Shown here in pieces: positions 42,300 to 50,865 of a DNA stretch of 64,000 nt. Numbering within the stretch: position 1 is the first letter of the stretch; each line of letters starts with the position of its first letter. A model generated the notes under the pieces. That model worked only from the letters and a program-made list of their open reading frames with translations. It ran no database searches and was not told the DNA's origin. Source of the stretch: CAZFDE01 sp964517795 (GTDB lineage Bacteria; Planctomycetota; Phycisphaerae; Sedimentisphaerales; Anaerobacaceae); the NCBI GenBank assembly GCA_964517795.1, contig CAZFDE010000004.1, positions 1 through 64,000 of the forward strand. The letters run 5' to 3'. The position numbers and the translations under genes were made by a program.

Positions 42300-43730
42300 A
42301 TGTATCGTGAAAAAATACACCATGTATCGCAGTGTCAATGGCGACTTGAACCGCAGGATGATATGAACGTGCCGGTGGTCGTCTTTGGCGATAAAACCAT
42401 CCTCGAACAGATCGACGAGAATACCTATCGTCAGGCCGTCAATGTTGCGCGGCTGCCGGGGATCGTCAGTGCCTCGTATATCATGCCCGATGCGCACCTG
42501 GGATACGGCTTTCCGATCGGCGGGGTGGCGGCGTTCGATCCGACCAAAGGCGGAGTTATCTCCGCCGGCGGGGTGGGTTTCGATATCTCCTGCGGCGTGC
42601 GGGCATTGCAGACCGGGCTTAAAATCGGTGACATCGAAAAGCACACGCAGAATCTGGCCGAGGCCCTGTTCCGCAAGATCCCTGCGGGCGTCGGCAGCGG
42701 CGGCAAATTGAAGCTCAGCGAATACGAACTGGATGAAATGCTCGTCGGTGGGGCGGCATGGGCGGTCGAAAACGGCTACGGCAGTCCCAAGGACCTACGG
42801 CGTATTGAAGAAGATGGGCGAATCGGCAGCGCCAAACCCGATTATGTCTCCGGCCAGGCCAAGAACCGCCAGACCGATCAGGTCGGCACGCTCGGCTCCG
42901 GCAATCACTATCTCGAAGTCCAGAAGGTTACTGAGATTTACGATCGCGCTATCGCCGACGCCTACGGCCTGGCGAAAGACGATATCATGGTAACGATCCA
43001 TTGCGGATCGCGGGGACTTGGCCATCAGATCGCGACCGATTACCTGCCGCAGATGGTCAAGACCGCTAAGGAAAACGGCATCGAGCTGGCCGAACGCGAA
43101 CTGGCCTGTGCGCCGATCGATTCCGAGGTCGGCAAGAAATATTTCGGTGCCATGAACGCCGGCATCAATTGCGCCCTCGCTAACCGGCAGGTCCTGACTC
43201 ATCTGGTCCGTAAGGTCTTCAAGTCATTTTTCGCCGAGTCGGTGCTGGAGGTGCTCTACGATGTCTCGCACAATACCTGCAAGGTCGAAACGCATACGGT
43301 CAACAGCCAATCGAAGCAGCTCTATGTCCATCGCAAAGGGGCGACGCGGGCGTTCGGGCCGGGCCATCCCTCGCTGCCGAGTGAATTCAAATCCGTTGGT
43401 CAACCGGTGTTGATCGGCGGGACGATGGGCACGGCCTCGTATATCCTGGCCGGCACCGAACAGGCAATGCAGCTTTCGTTCGGCTCATGCTGTCACGGGG
43501 CGGGTCGGGCGATGAGCCGCACGGCCGCCAAGAAACGATGGCACGGAAAAGATATCGTCCGCCACCTCGCCGAGAAGAAGATCATTATCAAAGGCGCTTC
43601 GACCCGCGGCATCGCCGAAGAGGCCCCCAACGCTTATAAGGATATCGATACGGTCGTCAATTCGACCGAAAAAGCAGGCCTCGCCAAAAAGGTCGTCCGT
43701 CTCGAACCGATGATGTGCATCACAGGCTGA
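42300..43730 (+). CDS. rtcB: RNA-splicing ligase RtcB
   Basis: A 476-residue Mn/GTP-dependent ligase joining 2',3'-cyclic phosphate or 3'-phosphate ends to 5'-OH ends. Motifs: 'MPDAHLGYGFPIGGVAAF', 'GGVGFDISCGVRAL' (metal Asp and Cys), 'GTLGSGNHYLEVQ', 'HCGSRGLGHQ', and 'SCCHGAGRAMSR' whose His is the guanylylation nucleophile. 'ASTRGIAEEAPNAYKDID' closes the active site. The product is about 480 residues with no intein. It is paired with archease and supports tRNA splicing-like repair or recovery from RNA-cleaving toxins; which one is inference. Confidence 0.96.
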   Translation: MYREKIHHVSQCQWRLEPQDDMNVPVVVFGDKTILEQIDENTYRQAVNVARLPGIVSASYIMPDAHLGYGFPIGGVAAFDPTKGGVISAGGVGFDISCGVRALQTGLKIGDIEKHTQNLAEALFRKIPAGVGSGGKLKLSEYELDEMLVGGAAWAVENGYGSPKDLRRIEEDGRIGSAKPDYVSGQAKNRQTDQVGTLGSGNHYLEVQKVTEIYDRAIADAYGLAKDDIMVTIHCGSRGLGHQIATDYLPQMVKTAKENGIELAERELACAPIDSEVGKKYFGAMNAGINCALANRQVLTHLVRKVFKSFFAESVLEVLYDVSHNTCKVETHTVNSQSKQLYVHRKGATRAFGPGHPSLPSEFKSVGQPVLIGGTMGTASYILAGTEQAMQLSFGSCCHGAGRAMSRTAAKKRWHGKDIVRHLAEKKIIIKGASTRGIAEEAPNAYKDIDTVVNSTEKAGLAKKVVRLEPMMCITG

Positions 43731-43785
43731 ATGGGCCCCGTTTTATATATTTGAAAAGAAAATCTTATTGAGGTACAATGCGCTC

Positions 43786-44817
43786 ATGGCGAAAGAGGAT
43801 AAGACATCCGATCGGCTGGGCAAGCTCAAGGCGTTGCTGGCGGGCAAGACGACGCTGCTAATCGTCCTGCAGGACAATCCCGACCCGGATGCAATCGGTG
43901 CGGCCATGGCCCTTCGCAAGATCGCCAACAGTTTCGGCTCGATCCAGTGCTCACTGGCGCACGGCGGGACGATCGGTCGGGCCGAGAACCGCGCACTGGT
44001 CAATTATCTCGGGATCAACCTGCGGCAGGTCGGCGAGCTGGATGTGCATAAATTTGATGCGATTGCCACCGTCGATACCCAGCCGGGCACTGGCAACAAT
44101 TCGCTGCCACCGGGGATCGTACCGGATATCGTGATCGATCATCATCCCATCCGGCAGGAAACACGAAGCTGCAGCTTTATCGATATCCGCCGCCGATATG
44201 GTGCGACCGCGACGATCCTTTTCGAGTATCTGCAGCAGGCCGACATCAAACCTGATGTGCCGCTGGCGACGGCATTGCTCTATGGCATCCGATCCGATAC
44301 GCAGGACCTCGGCCGTGAGGCGACCCGGGCCGACATGAATGCGATCGGCGTGCTGTATCCCATTGCCAACAAACGCATGCTCGGTCAGATCCAGCGAGGC
44401 GCGGTCCGTCGGGAATACTACCGCCATTTGTCCGATGTCCTGCAAAACGCGCGAATCTATGCCAGTAAGGTGATCGTTACTACCGTTGGGCAAACGGATA
44501 ATCCCGATATGATCGGTGAGACGGCCGACCTGCTCCTGCGTGACGAACAGACCAACTGGTCGGTCTGTTACGGATATTACCAGAATAAGATGCTCATTTC
44601 AGTCCGTACCGAGGACCCGGCCGGTGACGCCGGCAAGGTTGTACACAAAATGGTCTCGCGAAAGGGTACCGGCGGTGGACACGTCACCTACGCAGGCGGC
44701 CAGATCCCAGCCGACGGACTCAGTAAAACAAAGATCGCCCGCCTCGAAAAACTCGTTGTCAAACGCCTGCTCAAGGCCCTCAATATCACCGAAACAACTT
44801 TCACTCAACTCATCTAA
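43786..44817 (+). CDS. DHH-family phosphoesterase (NrnA-like nanoRNase / pAp phosphatase)
   Basis: A protein of about 343 residues. The ATG at 43786 is preferred to a TTG 18 bases upstream. Catalytic motifs are 'LQDNPDPDAIGAAMAL' (motif I), 'ATVDTQPG' (motif II), 'DIVIDHHPIR' (DHH, motif III) and a C-terminal DHHA1 'GTGGGHVTYAGGQI' (RNA binding). The family degrades short RNA oligomers and 3'-phosphoadenosine 5'-phosphate. Its position 55 bp after rtcB fits an RNA-metabolism group, but it could simply be a neighbour. Confidence 0.88.
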   Translation: MAKEDKTSDRLGKLKALLAGKTTLLIVLQDNPDPDAIGAAMALRKIANSFGSIQCSLAHGGTIGRAENRALVNYLGINLRQVGELDVHKFDAIATVDTQPGTGNNSLPPGIVPDIVIDHHPIRQETRSCSFIDIRRRYGATATILFEYLQQADIKPDVPLATALLYGIRSDTQDLGREATRADMNAIGVLYPIANKRMLGQIQRGAVRREYYRHLSDVLQNARIYASKVIVTTVGQTDNPDMIGETADLLLRDEQTNWSVCYGYYQNKMLISVRTEDPAGDAGKVVHKMVSRKGTGGGHVTYAGGQIPADGLSKTKIARLEKLVVKRLLKALNITETTFTQLI

Positions 44818-44835
44818 GCCGGATTAAATTCGTAT

Positions 44836-44864
44836 TTGCCAAACGGCGGTGAGGCGGGTATAGT
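44836..44864 (+). promoter_or_regulatory. sigma70 promoter for the arabinose operon
   Basis: TTGCCA (44836-44841) and TATAGT (44859-44864) are separated by 17 bp, about 50 bp upstream of the sugar porter start. No clear operator dyad is seen around it and no AraC or other dedicated regulator gene adjoins. Confidence 0.6.
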
Positions 44865-44916
44865 ATCAGCGGTGTTTTTCGAAACGGATTGCTAACCTTT
44901 GTCAGAGGGATTGATT

Positions 44917-46590
44917 ATGGAAAACATGGAAAATCAGCTCAACACCGACCGCGGCAGTATCATGTATCTGATCATGGTGTGTCTGGTCGCAACCTTAGGC
45001 GGCCTGCTGTTCGGCTACGATACGGCCGTCATCTCCGGTGCCATCGGTTTTTTGCAGACACGATTCGAAATGTCGGCAGAGTTGACCGGCTTTGCAGCCG
45101 CCAGTGCTTTGGCCGGCTGTGTCATCGGCGTTTATCTGGCCGGTATATTAAACGATACCGAACGGTTGAGATCAGGTGTCCCTGTAGCAGCTCAACTTGT
45201 CAAGAGTGTCAAACAGTCCGTCCAGTATGGCCTTATTTGTATGGTGGCATTTGACATATCGGCTGTTTTTCTATGGTTGATATCGAGATGGCTGGGTGAT
45301 GAAACCGGAGGCATCGTTGGCAATCATGCCAATGCGATTATATATATCAATCTGGGTTGGCTTGCCGCATCGGCATTGCTGGGTGTCGTCGCCTGTCTGC
45401 TGGGCAGTTGGATCGGAAGAAAAGAAGTAATGATTATGGCGGCCGTGTTTTTCCTGATCTCTGCGATCGGAACAGCCTTGCCGAAAACATTATTTCAGTT
45501 TGTTATCTTTCGAATCATCGGCGGTATCGGTGTCGGTGCGGCATCGATGACATCACCGATGTATATCGCCGAGATCAGTCCCGCAAAGATACGAGGTCGA
45601 ATGGTTTCATTGAATCAATTCGCAATCATCTTTGGGATGCTGGTCGTATATTTTGTCAATTATTATATTGCGGATCACGGTATTGGCAAAAGCGGGACGG
45701 ATGAATGGAATGTCTTATACGGTTGGCGATGGATGTTTGGTTCCGAATCGTTACCGGCCATATTGCTTTTAGTATTGTTATTCTTTGTTCCGGAAAGTCC
45801 GCGGTGGCTCGCCAAGCAGGGCCGTGATAAGGAGGCATTCGATATTTTAACCCGTGTCGGCGGTACTGCATACGCCAAAGCCGAGATCGCAGAGATTGAT
45901 GATACCCTGGCCCACGAGGAAAGCTCGATTGGCATGCTGTTTCATAAAGGATTTCGCATCGCATTTTTAATCGGTGTTGTCCTGGCCGTCCTGCAACAGG
46001 TTACCGGTATCAATGTCTTTTTGTATTATGCGCCGGAAATCTTTAAAAAGCTCAGCAACAAAGGCACCGATGTAGCACTCATGCAAACAATCGTCGTTGG
46101 TGCGGTGAATCTGACATTTACGGTTCTTGCAATCTGGACCGTTGATAAACTTGGCCGTAAGGCCCTGATGATCGTTGGCTCGGCGGGGATGGGGATATCG
46201 CTGTTTGCGATGGGTATGGCAGCCTATCTGCACGATACCGGTGTGTGGGTATTGGTTTTCATTCTAGGTTATATCGCTTGTTTCGCATTGTCGGTTGGGC
46301 CGGTAACGTGGGTGATTCTCTCGGAGATCTTTCCAACAAAGATTCGGGGTCGGGCGATGGCCATCGCAACCGTCTGTTTGTGGACGGCTAATTATGTTGT
46401 ATCCCAAACATTCCCGATGATGAACGATAATAAGCAGTTGGTCGAAACATTCAATCGCGGTTTTCCGTTCTTCCTGTACGGATTGATGTGTGTGATTACC
46501 GTTGTCTTCGTCTGGCGATGTGTACCCGAGACCAAGGGCAAAAGCCTCGAACAGATCGAAAAACACTGGTTCGGTACCGAGCAGTCGTAA
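44917..46590 (+). CDS. MFS sugar porter (SP family), with extra segment after TM2
   Basis: A 557-residue transporter. The start ATG 44917 has AGAGGGA six bases upstream. SP hallmarks are 'GGLLFGYDTAVISGAIGFLQ', 'VPESPRWLAKQGRDKEA', 'VLQQVTGINVFLYYAPEIFKK' and the final 'PETKGKSLEQIEKHW'. Normally TM2 leads straight into the 'DrxGRR/K' loop. Here TM2 (about 58-77, 'AASALAGCVIGVYLAG') is followed by about 80 extra residues with two hydrophobic stretches before 'GSWIGRKEVMI' (from 163). The second stretch ('AASALLGVVACLLG') resembles TM2 again, as if TM2 had been duplicated. Likely proton-coupled L-arabinose uptake, given the downstream araB and araD. Confidence 0.88.
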   Translation: MENMENQLNTDRGSIMYLIMVCLVATLGGLLFGYDTAVISGAIGFLQTRFEMSAELTGFAAASALAGCVIGVYLAGILNDTERLRSGVPVAAQLVKSVKQSVQYGLICMVAFDISAVFLWLISRWLGDETGGIVGNHANAIIYINLGWLAASALLGVVACLLGSWIGRKEVMIMAAVFFLISAIGTALPKTLFQFVIFRIIGGIGVGAASMTSPMYIAEISPAKIRGRMVSLNQFAIIFGMLVVYFVNYYIADHGIGKSGTDEWNVLYGWRWMFGSESLPAILLLVLLFFVPESPRWLAKQGRDKEAFDILTRVGGTAYAKAEIAEIDDTLAHEESSIGMLFHKGFRIAFLIGVVLAVLQQVTGINVFLYYAPEIFKKLSNKGTDVALMQTIVVGAVNLTFTVLAIWTVDKLGRKALMIVGSAGMGISLFAMGMAAYLHDTGVWVLVFILGYIACFALSVGPVTWVILSEIFPTKIRGRAMAIATVCLWTANYVVSQTFPMMNDNKQLVETFNRGFPFFLYGLMCVITVVFVWRCVPETKGKSLEQIEKHWFGTEQS

Positions 46591-46611
46591 AATATAGGAA
46601 AGGAAATGTTT

Positions 46612-48297
46612 ATGGCTTACAGTATCGGTTTGGATTACGGAACCAATTCCGTTCGGTGCGTGATCGTCAATGTCAAAAACGGCCGCGAGATCGGCACCCA
46701 TGTCTATAATTATCCTACCGGCCAAGCCGGGATCATGCTCGATCCCGCCGATCACAACCTCGCACGGCAGAATCCCCAGGATTACCTCAAGGGCGCAGAG
46801 GTGACGGTTAAAAAATCCATCACTCAGGCGAAGAAAAACGATAAGAAATTCTCCGTCGATCAGGTCATTGGTATCGGCGTAGATACCACCGGTTCAACGC
46901 CGCTGCCGGTGGATAAAAACGGCACACCCCTGAGTATGCACCCGCAATTCAAGAAAAATCCAAACGCCTATGCCTGGCTGTGGAAAGATCATACCGGTTA
47001 TGCCGAGGCCGCCGAGATCACAAAACTCGCCAAAAAGTATCGGCCAAAGTATCTCGCCAAGTGCGGCGGGACGTATTCGTCCGAATGGTTCTTCAGCAAA
47101 ATCCTGCATTGCCTGCGGGTCGATCCGAAAGTCTATAACGCCGCCTATACCTGGGTCGAGCACAGTGACTGGCTGCCGGCGGTTCTAACCGGGACCGATC
47201 ATCCTTCGAAAATCCGGCGCTGCCGTTGTGCGGCCGGGCACAAAGCGATGTTCAGCGATAAGTGGGGCGGGTATCCGGACAAAAAATTCCTTACGAAACT
47301 CGACAAGAAACTCGGCCGCCTGCGGGATACGATCAGTAAGAAGACCTATACAGTCGATCAAAAAGCGGGTGACCTAACCGCAGTCTGGGCTAAAAAACTG
47401 GGCCTTAAGGCCGGTATTCCGGTGGCCATCGGTGCGTTCGATGCCCATCTGGGTGCGGTCGGTTCGGGGATCTCACCGGGCAAACTCGTCAAGATCATCG
47501 GCACAAGCAGTTGCGATATGGGCGTCTGGCCGACAAATAAGAAATTAGCGGATATCCCCGGCATCTGCGGGATTGTCGATGGCTCGATCTTGCCGGGATT
47601 CTTCGGACTGGAAGCGGGCCAGTCAGCGGTCGGCGACATCTTTAACTGGTTCGTCAATTACATCGAAGCGGGCGGCAAGACCGCGGGTTCGCACGAGGCG
47701 TTGACCCGCAAAGCCAAAAAACTCAAACCCGGGCAGTCGGGCCTGCTGGCTTTGGACTGGAACAATGGCAACCGTACGATCCTGGTCGATCAGCGACTGA
47801 CGGGATTATTATTAGGTCAGACACTGCATACCAAGCCGGAAGAGATTTATCGCGCACTGGTCGAAGCGACCGCCTTTGGGGCATTGACGATCATCGAGCG
47901 ATTCGAGCAGTACGGTGTCAAAATCAAAGAGGTCATCAACTGCGGGGGGATTGCCGATAAAAATCCCATGCTCATGCAGATTTATGCCGATGTGACCAAT
48001 CGCGAGATGAAAGTATCCCGCTCATCGCAGACCTGTGCATTGGGTTCGGCCATTTGCGGAGCCGTGGTCGCCGGCAAAAAAAACGGCGGCTACGACACTT
48101 TCGCAGACGCCCAAAAAGCCATGTGCGGCGTCAAGGCCAAAACCTATAAACCCAATGCCAAGAACCACAAGATCTATAAGCAATTGTATAAACTGTATCG
48201 GCAGGTTCATGATGCTTTCGGAACCCCAAAAGGCTCCGGCAAGCTCCATAATGTTATGAAAGACCTGTTAACGATTAAAGATAAAGCGAATGCATAA
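46612..48297 (+). CDS. araB: ribulokinase
   Basis: A 561-residue FGGY carbohydrate kinase that phosphorylates L-ribulose. Start ATG 46612 rather than 46606, because AGGAAAGGAA would touch the earlier codon. 'YSIGLDYGTNSVRCVIVNV' is the phosphate-1 ATP motif. AraB-specific features are 'GIGVDTTGSTPLPVD', 'AHLGAVGSGISPGKLVKIIGTSSCDM' and 'INCGGIADKNPMLMQIYADV'. Length and motifs distinguish it from xylulo- and glycerol kinases. It sits 21 bp after the porter and 10 bp before araD. Confidence 0.95.
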   Translation: MAYSIGLDYGTNSVRCVIVNVKNGREIGTHVYNYPTGQAGIMLDPADHNLARQNPQDYLKGAEVTVKKSITQAKKNDKKFSVDQVIGIGVDTTGSTPLPVDKNGTPLSMHPQFKKNPNAYAWLWKDHTGYAEAAEITKLAKKYRPKYLAKCGGTYSSEWFFSKILHCLRVDPKVYNAAYTWVEHSDWLPAVLTGTDHPSKIRRCRCAAGHKAMFSDKWGGYPDKKFLTKLDKKLGRLRDTISKKTYTVDQKAGDLTAVWAKKLGLKAGIPVAIGAFDAHLGAVGSGISPGKLVKIIGTSSCDMGVWPTNKKLADIPGICGIVDGSILPGFFGLEAGQSAVGDIFNWFVNYIEAGGKTAGSHEALTRKAKKLKPGQSGLLALDWNNGNRTILVDQRLTGLLLGQTLHTKPEEIYRALVEATAFGALTIIERFEQYGVKIKEVINCGGIADKNPMLMQIYADVTNREMKVSRSSQTCALGSAICGAVVAGKKNGGYDTFADAQKAMCGVKAKTYKPNAKNHKIYKQLYKLYRQVHDAFGTPKGSGKLHNVMKDLLTIKDKANA

Positions 48298-48307
48298 AGG
48301 AATGATA

Positions 48308-49000
48308 ATGCTGGATGAGCTTCGCCAACAAGTCTGCCGGGCCAATATCGAACTCAAAGTTCAGAATCTGGTCATTTACAGTTGGGGCAATGTCAGCGGG
48401 ATCGACCGTGACAAAGGCATTGTCCTGATCAAACCCAGCGGCATTTCGTATGACGATCTGACGCCGGAAAAATTAGTCGCTTTGGACCTCGAGGGCAATG
48501 TCGTTGAAGGCGATCTGAATCCCTCTTCGGATGCGCCGACCCATTTGGAACTGTATCGCAACTTGCCGCAGATCGGCGGCATCTGCCATACGCATTCGCC
48601 GTTTGCCACCGCCTGGGCGCAGGCCTGCAAACCGATCCCGTGTTTCGGGACAACCCATGCGGATAATTTTTACGGGCCGGTTCCGGTCACTCAATGTATG
48701 ACAAAGCGGGAAATTGAAACTGATTACGAGTTGAATACCGGTATGGTGATCGTCCGGCGATTTGCTGAAATCGATCCGATGCAGATGCCCGCAGTATTGG
48801 TGGCTAATCATGGGCCGTTCACGTGGGGAAGTGACGCAACCAAGGCGGTTGAAAATGCGGCCGTACTTGAACAGACTGCCAAAATGGCGATTGACACGCT
48901 CCAGATCAATCCGAAGCAAAAGCCCATTTCGCAAGATTTGCTGGATAAACATTTTCTCCGCAAGCACGGCAAAGACGCCTATTATGGCCAGGATCAATAA
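48308..49000 (+). CDS. araD: L-ribulose-5-phosphate 4-epimerase
   Basis: A 230-residue zinc class II aldolase-fold enzyme. It converts L-ribulose-5-P to D-xylulose-5-P, which enters the pentose phosphate pathway. Start chosen at 48308, six bases after AAAGGA. 'LVIYSWGNVSGIDRD' and 'KPSGISYDDLTPE' bind the phosphate. 'GGICHTHSPFATAWAQ' supplies zinc-binding His residues, and 'VLVANHGPFTWG' a third. Length is typical. It is the downstream step to AraB in the same operon. Confidence 0.95.
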   Translation: MLDELRQQVCRANIELKVQNLVIYSWGNVSGIDRDKGIVLIKPSGISYDDLTPEKLVALDLEGNVVEGDLNPSSDAPTHLELYRNLPQIGGICHTHSPFATAWAQACKPIPCFGTTHADNFYGPVPVTQCMTKREIETDYELNTGMVIVRRFAEIDPMQMPAVLVANHGPFTWGSDATKAVENAAVLEQTAKMAIDTLQINPKQKPISQDLLDKHFLRKHGKDAYYGQDQ

Positions 49001-49134
49001 GATTAATAATGATATGACACCCGGAGAATGTGGCGTGTTTAGCGGTCCGTGTTTTTATTGGTCTTTTAATGCGATCTGATGTATCATCGTACTGTTTATA
49101 ATCAAGATTCGGTGTTTATTGAAAGGGATGGAAT

Positions 49135-50823
49135 ATGGGGCTTGAAACACTCGACTGGGTCATGATTGGATTGTATTTCGCCGCGATCTTCGGTGTGGTA
49201 TGGTGGTCGGTGGCGCAGAAACAGCGAACCTCAGCCGATTACTTTTTGGCCGGCCGGCACATGAGCTGGTTCGTCATCGGCGCCTCGTTGTTTGCCTCGA
49301 ATATCGGCTCTGAACATATCGTCGGCCTGGCCGGACAGGGCACCAGTAGCGGTATGGCGATGGCACACTGGGAACTGCATGCGTGGATCATGATTATGCT
49401 GGCGTGGATTTTTGTCCCGTTTTACTATCGTTCGGGTGTTTATACGATGCCGGAATTTCTCGAACGCCGATTCGGCCCGGGTGTGCGGTGGTTATTGTCG
49501 GTCGTTTCACTGATTGCATATGTCTTTACCAAAGTCTCGGTAACGGTCTATGCCGGTGCGATGGTATTCGAAACGCTGCTGCCGGAAATGAGCGTCACTT
49601 TGATGGGCCATACGATGGGCCCGTTCTGGATCGGTGCCTTTGCGACGGTGATTCTCACCGGTATCTATACGATTCTGGGCGGCCTGCGGGCGGTGCTTTA
49701 TACCGATACCGCTCAGACCTTTATCCTGCTGATCGGCTCGTTTTTCATTACCTTTTACGGCCTCAAGCAGCTTGGCGGCTGGAGCGAGTTGGTCACGATC
49801 TGCAAGGCCAATGCCGATCAGTTCGCCTTGTGGCGGCCGATGTCCGATCCGGACTTTCCGTGGCTGGGCATTCTGATCGCATCGCCGGTGGTCGGCATCT
49901 GGTACTGGTGTACAGATCAGTATATTGTCCAGCGAACCTTGTCGGCCAAAGACCTGCGAAGCGCCCGCCGCGGGGCGATCTGGGGCGGTTTCTTAAAGGT
50001 TTGGCCGGTGATGATCTTTCTGGTTCCCGGATTGATTGGATACGCACTGCATACAAAGGGTCTCATCGCAATCCCAAGCGAAGATGGCAGTTTAAATGGC
50101 GACATGGTCTTTCCAACGATGGTAACTGAGCTATTGCCGACCGGGCTTCGGGGATTGGTGGTGGGCGGCCTGATGGCGGCCTTGATGAGTTCGCTTTCGT
50201 CACTGTTCAACTCGTGCGCATCGCTGTTTACCGTTGATATCTACAAAAAACTTCACCCAACCGCGTCGGAAGCGGTTCTCGTGCATGTCGGACGATTAGT
50301 CACGACCGTGATCGTCGGCCTGGGATTGTTATGGATCCCGATCATGCCGATGATCGCCAAGGGCGGGTTGTATAAATATCTGCAAAGCGTACAGGGATAC
50401 CTGGCACCGCCGATCACGGCTGTATTTTTATTGGGATTGTTTTCCAAGCGGATTACCGCCAAAGGCGCACTGTGGGGATTGACCATTGGTTTTATTGCCG
50501 GGATGATCAAATTGGCGGTTCAGGGGATGGCCGGTGCCGGAAAACTCGACAGTATCCTTTGGCTCAAGGCCGTTGGTGACTTTAATTTCCTCTATGCCTC
50601 CGGTGTATTACTGGTCATCAGCGTTGTAGTAATCATCTGTGTCTCATTGTTCACCAAGCGTCCGGACGAATCGAAGATCGAGGGCTTAACTTATTTGACG
50701 GCCACACGGCAGCAACGAGAGGAAAATCGCGCCAGTTGGAATTATGTCGATGTGCTGGGAACAGCCATTGTGCTCGGACTGGTACTGGCGATGTACCTGT
50801 ATTTCTCATTCTGGCTGAATTAG
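49135..50823 (+). CDS. sodium:solute symporter (SSS family), second transporter of the arabinose operon
   Basis: A 562-residue SGLT-like symporter with about 14 helices. It has 'TSADYFLAGRHMSWFVIGASLFASNIGSEHIVGLAG' (the SSS signature), 'TMPEFLERRFGPGVRWLL' and 'WYWCTDQYIVQRTLSAK'. It closely parallels the protein at 201. The context between araD and the isomerase points to L-arabinose or an arabinose-containing sugar, giving this operon two transporter types for one pathway. A 134-bp gap precedes it, with a TATAAT at 49097-49102 but no good -35. Confidence 0.92.
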   Translation: MGLETLDWVMIGLYFAAIFGVVWWSVAQKQRTSADYFLAGRHMSWFVIGASLFASNIGSEHIVGLAGQGTSSGMAMAHWELHAWIMIMLAWIFVPFYYRSGVYTMPEFLERRFGPGVRWLLSVVSLIAYVFTKVSVTVYAGAMVFETLLPEMSVTLMGHTMGPFWIGAFATVILTGIYTILGGLRAVLYTDTAQTFILLIGSFFITFYGLKQLGGWSELVTICKANADQFALWRPMSDPDFPWLGILIASPVVGIWYWCTDQYIVQRTLSAKDLRSARRGAIWGGFLKVWPVMIFLVPGLIGYALHTKGLIAIPSEDGSLNGDMVFPTMVTELLPTGLRGLVVGGLMAALMSSLSSLFNSCASLFTVDIYKKLHPTASEAVLVHVGRLVTTVIVGLGLLWIPIMPMIAKGGLYKYLQSVQGYLAPPITAVFLLGLFSKRITAKGALWGLTIGFIAGMIKLAVQGMAGAGKLDSILWLKAVGDFNFLYASGVLLVISVVVIICVSLFTKRPDESKIEGLTYLTATRQQREENRASWNYVDVLGTAIVLGLVLAMYLYFSFWLN

Positions 50824-50865
50824 AACAAATTGATTTACGGAAGATAAATACATGAGGAGTTCAAA

